Shown here: positions 34,232 through 42,811 of the stretch, piece after piece | Position numbering within the stretch: the first letter of the stretch is position 1 | Layout of the letters: each line of letters starts with the position of its first letter | Assembly (NCBI RefSeq): GCF_023078355.1 | Contig: NZ_CP095552.1 | Span: 372,001 to 436,000 of the forward strand | Reading direction: 5' to 3' | Source: Gordonia hongkongensis | GTDB lineage: Bacteria; Actinomycetota; Actinomycetes; Mycobacteriales; Mycobacteriaceae | Length of the DNA stretch: 64,000 nucleotides | Translations under genes and position numbers: made by a program | The notes under the pieces: model-generated | The model's database searches: none | What the model saw: only the letters and a program-made list of their open reading frames with translations | Told to the model about the DNA's origin: nothing

Positions 34232-35842
34232 TCAGCTCCTCTCCAGCCGGGCATCGCGGAACCGGATGGCCTTGTCGGGTCGGACGACATATCCCCGGAG
34301 CTGCGTCACAAAAGCCTGGGTCGACGACGGGTTGTAGAGGTAGAGGTAGCTCACGTCGTCGGCGATGATGCTCGCGGCCTCGGCGTAGATCCGCTTGCGG
34401 GCCTCGACGTCGAGTTCGGTTCGGCCCCGGTCCAACAGCGCGTCGACCTCGGGGTTCGAGTACTTCTGCGAGTTCGACGTGCCCTCGGAATGGTGTTGGG
34501 CGTAGTAGAAGTCGTCCGGGTCGATGTTGCCCAGCCAGCCCAGTAGCAGGGCGTCGAAGTCGCCGGCGGCCTGGCGATCGAGCCATGCGCCGAAGTCGAG
34601 TTGTTCGATCCGCACGTCGATCCCGACGTCGGCGAGGTTCGACGCGATCACCTGCGCCGCCGTCACCGTCTCGGGATACTCGGTGGTCACCATCAGGCGC
34701 ATGTCGAGTCCGCGGATGCCGGCCTGCCGGAGCAGGTCTCTGGCGTTCGCGACGGCGGCGTCGCGGTCGAGTCCGGCGGTATAGCGGTCGTAGGGTGCGA
34801 ACCAGGGACTGGTCGAGGGGATCGCGAGCTCGTTGGGCGTCGCGGTCCCGTATCCGACGACCTGCGCGATCGAGTCCCGGTCGATCGCATACGCGACCGC
34901 CTGGCGGACCCGGGTGTCGTCGAACGGTGGGGCGTCGAAGTTCATCGTGACGTACCAGTAGTCGTTGGCGACCACGGTCCCGACATCGAGTGTGTCGTCG
35001 CGGCGCAGGATGCTGAGCTGCTGGGCGGGAATGGCGTCGGTCCAATCGATCTCACCCGACCGTAGTGCGGACACCGCGGTGGTGCCCTGTGAGATGAAGC
35101 TGTAGCGGACCCCGTCGACGGCGGGTGCCCCACCCCAGTAGTCGGGATTCGACGCCAACACGATGAATGCGCCCGGCGACCGGGAGACGAACGAGAACGG
35201 CCCGGTGCCGATCGGCCTGGTCGTGATCTCACCGGATTCGACGTTGCGGCGGTTGACGATGGCCAGTCCCTTGAACCCGCCGATGCTCGTCAGCAGATTG
35301 GGGGTCGGCGCGCTGACGGTGAACCGGACCCGACGGTCGTCGAGGGCGGTGATCGACGCGATGGCCTCGAGTTTGTATGCGTTGGACAGTTCTTCGTCGA
35401 TTATCCGACGGAAGGAGTATTCGACATCGGCTGCGGTCAGCGGGTCGCCGTTGTGGAACGTGACCCCGTCGCGCAGCGTGAACGTCCATTGCAGGCCGTC
35501 GGGGCTGACCTCCCAGCTCTCGGCCAGTGCCGGCCGCATCTGGAGTTGCTCGTCGGGTTCGACGAGGGTGTCGAAGACGTTCTCGAGTACTTCGAAGGTG
35601 AAGTAGGAACTGGACTTCTGCGGGTCGAGCTGGTCGGGTTCACCGGCGATGGCGGCCTTGATGGTGTTGACGGTGTCCGGCGACCCGCCACCGCATGCGG
35701 CCAGCACGGACGTGCCCAGCAAGGCGGTTCCGGCGACACCGGCGACGCGAAGGAACCCGCGGCGATCGAGAACGTCGGGTCTGCGCGGCGGAAGCTGCTC
35801 GCGCACAGATGAATACACCGACCCGCTCGGCGAATCGGTCAT
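34232..35842 (-). CDS. Peptide ABC transporter substrate-binding lipoprotein (SBP family 5)
   Basis: A 536-residue extracytoplasmic binding protein. The N-terminus has a twin-arginine-like RRGFLRVAG followed by a hydrophobic core and lipobox VLAAC (Cys about residue 49), so export may use Tat with lipidation. Family 5 features are LDPQKSSSYFTFEVLENVFDTLVEPDE, LAESWEVSPDGLQWTFTLRDGVTFHNGDPLTAADV and TGPFSFVSRSPGAFIVLASNPDYWG. It starts at ATG 35842, an in-frame ATG inside a longer frame. As first gene of the operon it sets substrate choice: di- or oligopeptides, nickel or other small molecules. Confidence 0.93.
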   Translation of the reverse strand: MTDSPSGSVYSSVREQLPPRRPDVLDRRGFLRVAGVAGTALLGTSVLAACGGGSPDTVNTIKAAIAGEPDQLDPQKSSSYFTFEVLENVFDTLVEPDEQLQMRPALAESWEVSPDGLQWTFTLRDGVTFHNGDPLTAADVEYSFRRIIDEELSNAYKLEAIASITALDDRRVRFTVSAPTPNLLTSIGGFKGLAIVNRRNVESGEITTRPIGTGPFSFVSRSPGAFIVLASNPDYWGGAPAVDGVRYSFISQGTTAVSALRSGEIDWTDAIPAQQLSILRRDDTLDVGTVVANDYWYVTMNFDAPPFDDTRVRQAVAYAIDRDSIAQVVGYGTATPNELAIPSTSPWFAPYDRYTAGLDRDAAVANARDLLRQAGIRGLDMRLMVTTEYPETVTAAQVIASNLADVGIDVRIEQLDFGAWLDRQAAGDFDALLLGWLGNIDPDDFYYAQHHSEGTSNSQKYSNPEVDALLDRGRTELDVEARKRIYAEAASIIADDVSYLYLYNPSSTQAFVTQLRGYVVRPDKAIRFRDARLERS

Positions 35843-36005
35843 CACTGTCCTCCCGCCCGGCGAGTGTTCGCCTCGGAGTCTCACCGCACGTCGGCCGCGC
35901 CACGGCATGCGTGAGGCGCCCTGCTGTGCAGTGTGCCCCAGCGGTACAGGTGGTGCAACCGTGCCATACCTCCGCGGACGGAGAAATTGCGGCAGGAGGA
36001 CAGGA

Positions 36006-36887
36006 TCAGCTGTTGACCTTCGCGATCACGTTGTCGGCGTACCAGTTCAGATGGTCGATCTTGGTCTGCAGCGGCTCGGTGTCGTCGCCCATGACATACG
36101 GCAGCCGGAAGCCGACGATCACGTCAGTGATCCCTTTGTCTTCCAGCCGCTTACATCCGTCGACGGTGTAGGCGTCCATGGAGATCACGTGGATCTCGAA
36201 CGGATCGTTGGTCTTTCCCTCGGCCTTGCGGATCTCGTTGATCCGGTCCAGCAGAGTCTCGAGCTCCTCGGGCGGACCGCCACCGTGCATCCAGCCGTCA
36301 CCGCGGATGACCGCACGACGCAGCGCGGCGTCGGCGTGGCCGCCCACGAGTAGCGGGATGGGTTCGGTGGGCGCGGGCGTCATCTTGATCTTGGGGATGT
36401 CGTAGAACTCGCCGTGGAACTCGAAGTACTCGCCGGTGGTCAGGCCGCGGATGATGTCCATGCACTCGTCCATCCGCTTGCCGCGGCGCTTGAAGTCCAC
36501 GCCCATGAAGTCGTAGTCCTCGGGCCACGGACTCGTGCCGACGCCCATCGCGAAGCGGTTGTTCGTCAGGTACGCCACCGAGCTGGCCTGCTTGGCGACC
36601 AGCGCGGGCGGGCGGACCGGCAGCTTCACCACGAAGGGTGTGAAACGGATGGTCGAGGTGACCGCGCCGAGCGCCGCGGCCTGGATGAAGGTCTCGATGA
36701 ACGCCTTGCCGTCGAGGAACTCGCGATTGCCGTCGGGGGTGTACGGATACTTCGCGTCCGATTCCTCCGGATAGGCCAGCGAGTCGGGAATGGTGAAGCC
36801 GGCGTACCCCGCGGCTTCGGCGGCCTGCGCGAGCGGCGCGTAGTACGACGGATCGGTCATGGCCTCGGCATACGTGAACCGCATCAT
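36006..36887 (-). CDS. LLM-class flavin-dependent (F420 or FMN) oxidoreductase
   Basis: A 293-residue TIM-barrel oxidoreductase of the luciferase-like family. It has FTIPDSLAYPEE, the SSVAYLTNNRFAMGVGTSPWPEDYDFMG flavin-binding block and the IPLLVGGHADAALRRAVIRGDGWM strand typical of F420-dependent members in actinomycetes. Cofactor choice cannot be fixed from sequence alone. Two adjacent Met codons lie at 36887 and 36884. A CCGAGGAGC purine-rich stretch precedes them on the coding strand. Confidence 0.9.
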   Translation of the reverse strand: MMRFTYAEAMTDPSYYAPLAQAAEAAGYAGFTIPDSLAYPEESDAKYPYTPDGNREFLDGKAFIETFIQAAALGAVTSTIRFTPFVVKLPVRPPALVAKQASSVAYLTNNRFAMGVGTSPWPEDYDFMGVDFKRRGKRMDECMDIIRGLTTGEYFEFHGEFYDIPKIKMTPAPTEPIPLLVGGHADAALRRAVIRGDGWMHGGGPPEELETLLDRINEIRKAEGKTNDPFEIHVISMDAYTVDGCKRLEDKGITDVIVGFRLPYVMGDDTEPLQTKIDHLNWYADNVIAKVNS

Positions 36888-37016
36888 GCTCCTCGGGACG
36901 TTAGTGGAACTCCCATCACAGTAGAACACGTTCTAGTTGTGCGACATGGACTTCGTCATCGTCGCAGGTCTCCAGCGCGCAGGGGGCGGCGATTGTCGGC
37001 TGGTGGAGGCCCAGGG

Positions 37017-37490
37017 TCAGCGAAGCCCCGCGAGGGGATTGTCCGAAGTCGCGCCGGGGCCCGGGTGTACGCGTAGTTCGCCGGTGCCGATTCGCTCGCC
37101 GCACGCGGAGCACGTCGGCTCGACCGTCATCGTCTGGCCGCATGAGTGCGTCGACACCACTGGTGCGCCGTCCTCGGCGGTCCACCGGTCACCCCACTGA
37201 CGTAACGCGGCCAGAACCGTCCAGAGGTCCCGGCCCTTCTCGGTGAGGCGGTAGTCGTAGCGCACCGGGTTGTCCTGGTACGGCTCCTTCGCCAGGATCT
37301 CGTGTTCGACGAGGGTGTCCAGCCGCTGGGTCAACACGTTGCGCGCGATCCCGAGCCGCGACGAGAACTCGTCGAATCGCGTCACGCCGAACATCGCGTC
37401 CCGGACGATCAGCAGCGTCCACCATTCGCCGACGATCTCCAGCGTCTGGGCGATCGAGCAGTTCATCTCGGCGAACGAGGCGCGGCGCAT
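37017..37490 (-). CDS. HxlR-family transcriptional regulator
   Basis: A 157-residue winged-helix regulator: CSIAQTLEIVGEWWTLLIVRDAMFGVTRFDEFSSRLGIARNVLTQRL is a textbook HxlR DNA-binding domain with its Cys near the N-terminus. The C-terminus has two CxxC-like pairs (HSCGQ and PTCSACGE) that could bind zinc. It diverges from a thioesterase gene across only 45 bases, which contain one perfect palindrome, and a second overlaps the thioesterase start. Autoregulation and control of thioesterase-MFS are likely. Confidence 0.9.
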   Translation of the reverse strand: MRRASFAEMNCSIAQTLEIVGEWWTLLIVRDAMFGVTRFDEFSSRLGIARNVLTQRLDTLVEHEILAKEPYQDNPVRYDYRLTEKGRDLWTVLAALRQWGDRWTAEDGAPVVSTHSCGQTMTVEPTCSACGERIGTGELRVHPGPGATSDNPLAGLR

Positions 37491-37507
37491 GAGATCGAGA
37501 GTAGTGG

Positions 37508-37522
37508 GTTGCGTGACGCAAC
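37508..37522. promoter_or_regulatory. HxlR operator, site 1
   Basis: GTTGCGT-G-ACGCAAC is a perfect 15-base palindrome, 17 bases upstream of the hxlR start. It shares the GTTGC half-site core with site 2, 15 bases away. Confidence 0.7.
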
Positions 37523-37535
37523 TCAACCTGCTTGC

Positions 37536-38372
37536 ATGAGTTGCGTGAAGCAACTCAGCAGGCAACAAGCCGTTGAAGACGGATTGTTACCCAGTTTCGG
37601 AGCAAGTCCGACCGGAGACGGTCGATGGTCGGCGACCATCGACCGTTCCTGGTGGGGATGGTCGGGCCCGCATGGCGGCGCCATCGCGGCGCTGGCTGTC
37701 CGGGTCGGCGCCGATGCAGCGCCGGGTACGTCGGTGCGCGCTCTCGATCTGCGATTCGTCGGCAAGCCCGACGGCGGGGAGTTGCTGCTGACGCCGTCGG
37801 TCCGGGAGGTCGGCCGGCACACAAGGGTCGTCGACGTCACGGTCACCCAGGCAGGCGTCGACATCGCGTCGGCATCAGTCACGACCGGGCGGGTCGGGGA
37901 ATCCGCACCCACCGATGTCAGCGACCGGGTCGCGGGCGTGCCCGGCCCGGAAGGGCTCGACCCCTTCATGATTCCGCCGGAGATCGTCCCGATGGGCGCG
38001 CAGCTCGATGTGCGACCGGTCGACGGTCCGCTCGCGCTCACCGGAGCCGACGAGGCCTGGATGCGGGCATGGATCACCACCCGAACCCCGATGGCTGTCG
38101 ACGCCGCCTACCTGGCCCTGCTGGCGGACTGCCTACCGCCCGCCGTCTTCCCGACTCTGACCGCGCCGCTCGCACTTCCGACGGTGGCATTCTATATGCA
38201 CGTGACGGCGCCGCTGGACGACGCCACTCCGGCGCCGATCCTCGTCCATACGCGTAACACCTCGACGTCCGGCGGTTGGTCGGTCGACGACACCACGCTG
38301 CGCGACCGCGACGGTCGGCTCCTCGCCTCCGCGCGCCAGAGCCGCCGGGTTCTCGGATGGCCGGTCCGATGA
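37536..38372 (+). CDS. Acyl-CoA thioesterase-like protein (TesB/4HBT_3 type)
   Basis: A 278-residue double-hotdog protein. WWGWSGPHGGAIAALAVRVG near residue 40 is the helix motif of acyl-CoA thioesterase II relatives, and ALDLRFVGKPDGGELLLTPSVREVGRHTRVVDVTVTQ follows. It would hydrolyse acyl-CoA or a related thioester. ATG 37536 is the first in-frame start and lies at the edge of operator site 2. A GTG at 37545 is an alternative, and the transcript may be leaderless. It is followed directly by an MFS gene. Confidence 0.82.
   Translation: MSCVKQLSRQQAVEDGLLPSFGASPTGDGRWSATIDRSWWGWSGPHGGAIAALAVRVGADAAPGTSVRALDLRFVGKPDGGELLLTPSVREVGRHTRVVDVTVTQAGVDIASASVTTGRVGESAPTDVSDRVAGVPGPEGLDPFMIPPEIVPMGAQLDVRPVDGPLALTGADEAWMRAWITTRTPMAVDAAYLALLADCLPPAVFPTLTAPLALPTVAFYMHVTAPLDDATPAPILVHTRNTSTSGGWSVDDTTLRDRDGRLLASARQSRRVLGWPVR
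37537..37557. promoter_or_regulatory. HxlR operator, site 2
   Basis: An inverted repeat with 8-bp arms TGAGTTGC and GCAACTCA and a 5-base spacer. It overlaps the start of the thioesterase gene. Together with site 1 it makes a two-site operator controlling both divergent genes. Confidence 0.7.
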
Positions 38373-39784
38373 CGGTCACTCGCAGCGGCCCGGCGACGCC
38401 GGCGCCGACTGTCGCGCGGCCCGGCCTCGTCCTGCTCATCCTGTCCGGGGCGGCGTTCATGGCCAGCCTCGACGTCTTCATCGTCAACGTCGCCTTCGAC
38501 GACATCGGTGCCGACTTCACCGGCGCGACCCTGTCCCAGATGTCCTGGATCCTCAACGCGTACGCCATCCTGTATGCGGCGCTCCTTGTTCCGGCGGGCC
38601 GGATCGTCGATCGGTACGGCCGCAAGGGCGGCTTCCTGCTCGGTCTCGCGATCTTCACCGCGGCGAGTGCGGCATGTGCCGCGGCGCAGGGCGTCTGGTG
38701 GCTGGTGGCATTCCGCGCACTGCAGGCACTCGGCGCGGCGATTCTGACCCCGGCGAGCCTGGGTCTGGTCGTGGCGACGTTGCCGCCGGAACGTCGGGCC
38801 CGGTCGGTGCGCATCTGGGCGGCCACCGGCGCCCTGGCCGCGGCCTTCGGGCCGGCCGTCGGCGGTCTTCTCGTCGAGGCGTCGTGGCGCTGGGTGTTCC
38901 TGGTCAACGTGCCCGTCGGCGTGGCGGCGATCGTCCCCGGGGCGATCGTACTGTCCCGCCCCCAAAACGTCTCGGCCAGTGGCTTTCCCGACGCGTTGGG
39001 CGCGCTTCTCCTGGTCGTCTCGGTGGGGGCCTTGACACTCGGTCTGGTCCAGGGGAGTGAGTGGGGTTGGACGGACGCGCGGATCACCGGTGCGTGGATC
39101 GTCGCCGGGGCAGGGCTCGTCGGCTTCGTCCTCAGTTCGGCGCGTCATCCCGAACCGGTGATCTCGCCTGCACTGCTGCGGATCCGGGCCTTCTCGGTCG
39201 CGAACGTGACGATGCTGCTGTTCTCCATCCCGTTCGCCGGCGCACTTCTCGCGAACATCCTGTGGTTGCAGCAGGTCTGGGGCTTCTCGCCGATCGTGAC
39301 GGGTCTCGCGGTGTCAACCGGACCGCTGATGGTCCCGATCTTCGCGGCCGTGTCGCATCGCCTCAGTGCGCGGGTCCCGGTGGGGCGACTCGTCGCCTTC
39401 GGTTGTGTGCTCTTCGGTCTCGGGTCGGCCCTCATCGCCCTGTCGGTCGACGCCACACCGGATTTCGCCACCGAGTTCCTGCCGGGCTGGCTGATCGGCG
39501 GTGTCGGAGTGGGCTTCGCGTTGCCGTCGATCCTCTCCTCGGCGACCGCCGACCTCCCCGCAGATCAGGCCGCCACCGGAAGCGCGGTGGTCAACATGAG
39601 TCGTCAGATCGGCATGTCCCTGGGCGTCAGCTTGCTGGTCGCGATCATCGGCACCTCGGCGGTGTACGCCGATGTGCACGACTCGTTCCTGACCGCCTGG
39701 TGGGTACTCGCGGGAATCGCTGCGCTGGGCGCGATCTCGGCGTTGGGGATGACCCCGCGAGCGGTGCCCAATTCCGCCCCCTGA
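38369..39784 (+). CDS. MFS drug exporter (DHA2 type)
   Basis: A 471-residue multidrug-type antiporter with about 14 predicted membrane helices. Motifs are MASLDVFIVNVAFDDIG (helix 1), PAGRIVDRYGRKGGFLLG (motif A), RALQALGAAILTPASLGLV (motif B) and GAAFGPAVGGLL-type motif C. ATG 38369 overlaps the thioesterase stop (ATGA); ATG 38357 is an alternative. Coupling to the thioesterase and HxlR suggests an inducible efflux or modification unit, substrate unknown. Confidence 0.9.
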   Translation: MTVTRSGPATPAPTVARPGLVLLILSGAAFMASLDVFIVNVAFDDIGADFTGATLSQMSWILNAYAILYAALLVPAGRIVDRYGRKGGFLLGLAIFTAASAACAAAQGVWWLVAFRALQALGAAILTPASLGLVVATLPPERRARSVRIWAATGALAAAFGPAVGGLLVEASWRWVFLVNVPVGVAAIVPGAIVLSRPQNVSASGFPDALGALLLVVSVGALTLGLVQGSEWGWTDARITGAWIVAGAGLVGFVLSSARHPEPVISPALLRIRAFSVANVTMLLFSIPFAGALLANILWLQQVWGFSPIVTGLAVSTGPLMVPIFAAVSHRLSARVPVGRLVAFGCVLFGLGSALIALSVDATPDFATEFLPGWLIGGVGVGFALPSILSSATADLPADQAATGSAVVNMSRQIGMSLGVSLLVAIIGTSAVYADVHDSFLTAWWVLAGIAALGAISALGMTPRAVPNSAP

Positions 39785-39804
39785 GGTGTGAGGACCCATT
39801 GCTC

Positions 39805-40039
39805 CTTGAGGTGTGAGGAGCGCAAGCCGCCGGGCCGAGCAAGCGACGAAGGAGCGCGTCGAGGTCGACGAGCCTCGAAGGGCATGGTGACGTGCGTCGC
39901 GAGACCCTTCGTGGCTCGCTTCGCTCGCACCTCAGGGAGCAGAGGGGGTGCGCTCGGCACGCACCTCAGGGAGCAGAAGGGGGTGCGCTCGGCACGCACC
40001 TCAGGGAGCAGAAGGGGGTGCGCTCGGCACGCACCTCAT
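39805..40039. repeat. Facing dispersed repeats and 35-bp tandem repeat at a convergent junction
   Basis: GAGGTGTGAGGAGC and CCTCGAAGGGC on the left face GACCCTTCGTGGCTCGCTTC and CTCAGGGAGC on the right (about 39805-39945). Then come three tandem units beginning GCACCTCAGGGAGCAG: 39927-39960 (34 bp), 39961-39995 and 39996-40030 (35 bp each), plus a partial unit to 40039. They sit between the convergent MFS and glfT1 genes. Confidence 0.85.
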
Positions 40040-40061
40040 AGATCAGTGAGAGAGCAAGCGT

Positions 40062-41015
40062 CTAGGGACGCGTGAACCGCTCCCGGCGACCGAGGCCGCG
40101 GAGCCGCACCCACTCGGCGAACCCCTTCGGATCGCGTTGCTGCACAAGGAAGAACCAGCCGAAGCGGGCATACTCCTGCGGCAACAGCTTCCGGAGTCCG
40201 GGCTGGCTCATCAGGTAACCGCGGTTGCGGTAGGTGAAGAACCGCTTGGTGTCGTTGTCGGGGTACTGGGTGTGCATGCGACCGCCCAGGATCGGTCGAA
40301 ACTCCGCCGAGCCGTCGGGGTGGAGGTATCCCGCGCGAAGGCAGGTGCCGAACCGTACGCCCGAGCGGACCAGTCGACGGTGCACCTCCACCTCGTCGCC
40401 GCGGAAGAACAGTCGCAGGTCCGGCACGCCCACCTGTTCGAGGCACCGTGCGGAGAACAGAGCGCCGTTGAACAGCGACGCGATGCCGGGCAGCAGATCG
40501 TCGTCCTGGGTCTGACCGGTGACATCTGACCCGCTCGCTTCGCTCCCGGCGTCGGCAAAGAGTTCCGATCGCTTGCGTCGCCACACGAGTCCGCGTCGCA
40601 GCGGGAAGGCGAGGGTGTCCGGGTCGTCGAGGTTGGCGACCACCGGTGACACCTCGTCGAGGTCATGCCGTGCGGCGCAGTCGAGCAGCGTCGAGAGGAC
40701 CGTCGGACCGTCGGGTCGGCCGTCGTCGTCGGCGCACCAGACCCAGTCGGCGCCGAGGGCGAGCGCATGCAGCATGCCCAGCGCGAATCCGCCGGCACCG
40801 CCGAGATTGCGCTCCGATCCCAGATACGTCGTCGGAACGGGCTGCGCCGTCACGAGTTCGGCGACTTCAAGTTCGTCGGCGTTGTCGACGACGATCAGAT
40901 GATCGACGGGCCGGTCCTGGCCCGACACCACGGCCAGCGACTCGGCGAGCAACTCCGCGCGACGGTGCGTGACCACGACCGCGATGACCTTCGGAGCGAC
41001 GGCGCCGTCGGTCAC
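40062..41015 (-). CDS. glfT1: Galactofuranosyltransferase GlfT1
   Basis: A 317-residue GT-A glycosyltransferase. It adds the first galactofuranosyl residues to the decaprenyl-PP-GlcNAc-Rha linker of arabinogalactan on the cytoplasmic face. It shows KVIAVVVTHRRAELLAESLAVV, LIVVDNAD, the GGAGGFALGMLHA block and the DxD motif WCADDDGRPD. It starts at GTG 41015, overlapping the wzt stop by 4 bases (GTGA). Linkage to wzt and wzm matches M. tuberculosis Rv3781-Rv3783 and supports GlfT1 rather than GlfT2, which is longer. Confidence 0.93.
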   Translation of the reverse strand: MTDGAVAPKVIAVVVTHRRAELLAESLAVVSGQDRPVDHLIVVDNADELEVAELVTAQPVPTTYLGSERNLGGAGGFALGMLHALALGADWVWCADDDGRPDGPTVLSTLLDCAARHDLDEVSPVVANLDDPDTLAFPLRRGLVWRRKRSELFADAGSEASGSDVTGQTQDDDLLPGIASLFNGALFSARCLEQVGVPDLRLFFRGDEVEVHRRLVRSGVRFGTCLRAGYLHPDGSAEFRPILGGRMHTQYPDNDTKRFFTYRNRGYLMSQPGLRKLLPQEYARFGWFFLVQQRDPKGFAEWVRLRGLGRRERFTRP

Positions 41016-41851
41016 TCCGGGGTCCCCTTCTTGTCCGCCTTCTCCAGGTCGGCGATCACCCTGCGGACGTGTGCCGCGGCATCCGGGCCCTCGTAGGCCT
41101 CGACGACCTCTTCGATGCCGCCTTCCATGCGGACCTGTCCGTGGTCGATCCACAGGGCGCGGTCGCACAGCTGGGCCAGGAACTCATTGGAATGGCTGGC
41201 GAACACCAGGATTCCCGACCGCTCGACGAGCGCCTGGAGCCGACCCCGCGCCTTGCGCATGAAGTCGGCGTCGACGGCACCGATGCCCTCGTCGAGGATG
41301 AGGATCTCCGGGTCGATGGAGGTCACCACGCCGAGTGCGATGCGCACCCGCATACCGGTGGAGTAGGTGCGCAGCGGCATCTGCAGGTAGTCGCCGAGCT
41401 CGGTGAACTCCGCGATGTCGTCGATCTTCTTGAGCATCTCCTTGCGCGTCATGCCCAGGAACATGCCGCGGATGATGATGTTCTCGTAGCCGGAGATCTC
41501 GGGGTCCATGCCGACGCCGAGGTCGAAGACGGGGGCGACCCGGCCGTGCACCCGGCAGGCGCCGCGCGTGGGTTCGTAGATGCCCGACAGCAGACGCAGC
41601 AGCGTCGACTTGCCGGCGCCGTTGTGGCCGACCAGCCCGATCCGGTCGCCGTGCTTGAGGTGCAGATTGATGTCCTTGAGCGCCTCGACGACCACCACGT
41701 TCGACTCGGTGGAGCCGATGACGCCGCCCGCCGCGCCGATCACCGACTTCTTGAGCGACCGCGTCTTGGCGTCGAAGATCGGGAAGTCCACACACGCGTC
41801 CCACGTGTCCACGCGGACGCGGGTGTCGCCGAGATCGTTGTTCCTGGCCAT
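41012..41851 (-). CDS. wzt: Galactan/teichoic-acid-type ABC exporter ATPase (Wzt, RfbE-like)
   Basis: A 279-residue ATPase that with Wzm flips lipid-linked galactan across the membrane. It contains Walker A GHNGAGKST at about residue 73, the YSTGMRVRIAL variant signature typical of polysaccharide exporters, Walker B ILILDEGIGAVD and a late switch His in FASHSNE. There is no C-terminal carbohydrate-binding domain, as in the mycobacterial homologue. It is translationally coupled to glfT1 and lies 11 bases after wzm. Confidence 0.93.
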   Translation of the reverse strand: MARNNDLGDTRVRVDTWDACVDFPIFDAKTRSLKKSVIGAAGGVIGSTESNVVVVEALKDINLHLKHGDRIGLVGHNGAGKSTLLRLLSGIYEPTRGACRVHGRVAPVFDLGVGMDPEISGYENIIIRGMFLGMTRKEMLKKIDDIAEFTELGDYLQMPLRTYSTGMRVRIALGVVTSIDPEILILDEGIGAVDADFMRKARGRLQALVERSGILVFASHSNEFLAQLCDRALWIDHGQVRMEGGIEEVVEAYEGPDAAAHVRRVIADLEKADKKGTPE

Positions 41852-41862
41852 CGAATCCGTCC

Positions 41863-42726
41863 CTACACCCAGTACGCCACGCGGGCCCGGTAGTTGCGCA
41901 ACACCATCATGGCCAGCACCCAGCCCACGGCGGTGCAGCCCAGGACGACGGCCCAGTGGTAGAACTCGACCGGCTCGCCCAGCAGCGGTCCGCGTGCGAT
42001 CTCCAGATAGTGGAACATCGGGTTCAGCTCGACGAGCTTCAACCTCGACGAGGCCTCGCCGGTCGCGTTGCCGAGGCTCTGCGTCGTCCAGATGATCGGC
42101 GTCATGAAGAAGACCAGCTGCACCGCGGTGGTGAGGAGCTGGCCGATGTCGCGGAATCGGGTCGACAGGATGCCGAACACGATCGTCACCCAGATCGAAT
42201 TGAGCACGTACAACATCAGGGCCGGGACGATCAGCGTGACGGTCCAGTTGAGCGGGGGCGGGAAGATCAGGAACAGGATGACGATGATGACGACGTTGTG
42301 CGCGAAGATGATCAGCGCACGCCACACCACTCGGTAGACGTGCACGCTCACCGGGGCCGGAAGCTGTTTGATCAGCCCCTCGTTCTTCGAGAAGACCTCG
42401 GAGCCCTCGAGGATCGAGCTCGAGATGAAGTTCCAGAAGATGAAGCCTAGCGCCACGTACGGCAGGAACACCTTGATGTCCATGCCGAAGAGCTCGCCAT
42501 AGAGCAGACCCATCGCGATCGCGGTCACACCGGTCGCGATCACGATCCACAGCGGTCCCAGGACCGAACGTCGGTAGCGCTGCTTGATGTCCTGCCAGCC
42601 GAGGTGGAACCACAGCTCGCGGCTCGCGAAACCGTCGCGGAGGTCCTTGACTGCGCGCGCGAAGCTGCGCGAATCAGAGCCCTGGGGACGCGCGGGGATC
42701 GCGTCGTCGTCTACTACCGCTGACAC
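41863..42726 (-). CDS. wzm: Galactan ABC exporter permease (Wzm, RfbD-like)
   Basis: A 287-residue ABC-2 type permease with six predicted membrane helices. ELWFHLGWQDIKQRYRRSVLGPLWIVI is the amphipathic gate-helix region that begins RfbD/Wzm proteins, and QLVFFMTPIIW and LNPMFHYLEIARGPLLGEPV are conserved. It starts at ATG 42726. It precedes wzt and glfT1, forming the galactan initiation and export operon. Confidence 0.93.
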   Translation of the reverse strand: MSAVVDDDAIPARPQGSDSRSFARAVKDLRDGFASRELWFHLGWQDIKQRYRRSVLGPLWIVIATGVTAIAMGLLYGELFGMDIKVFLPYVALGFIFWNFISSSILEGSEVFSKNEGLIKQLPAPVSVHVYRVVWRALIIFAHNVVIIVILFLIFPPPLNWTVTLIVPALMLYVLNSIWVTIVFGILSTRFRDIGQLLTTAVQLVFFMTPIIWTTQSLGNATGEASSRLKLVELNPMFHYLEIARGPLLGEPVEFYHWAVVLGCTAVGWVLAMMVLRNYRARVAYWV

Positions 42727-42811
42727 GAGGAGTCAGCGTACCCCTCGGCCCATCCGCTGCCCGCTGCCGGTTGAGCGGGTGACCCTCAGGCGGTTGAGCC
42801 GGTGTGGCGAC

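Noticed and set aside
39927..40039. Possible CRISPR array
   Set aside because: The units are directly tandem with no variable spacers and no cas genes are near.
42727..42811. Extra gene between wzm and bpa
   Set aside because: Only 85 bases remain and no start with ribosome site is visible.
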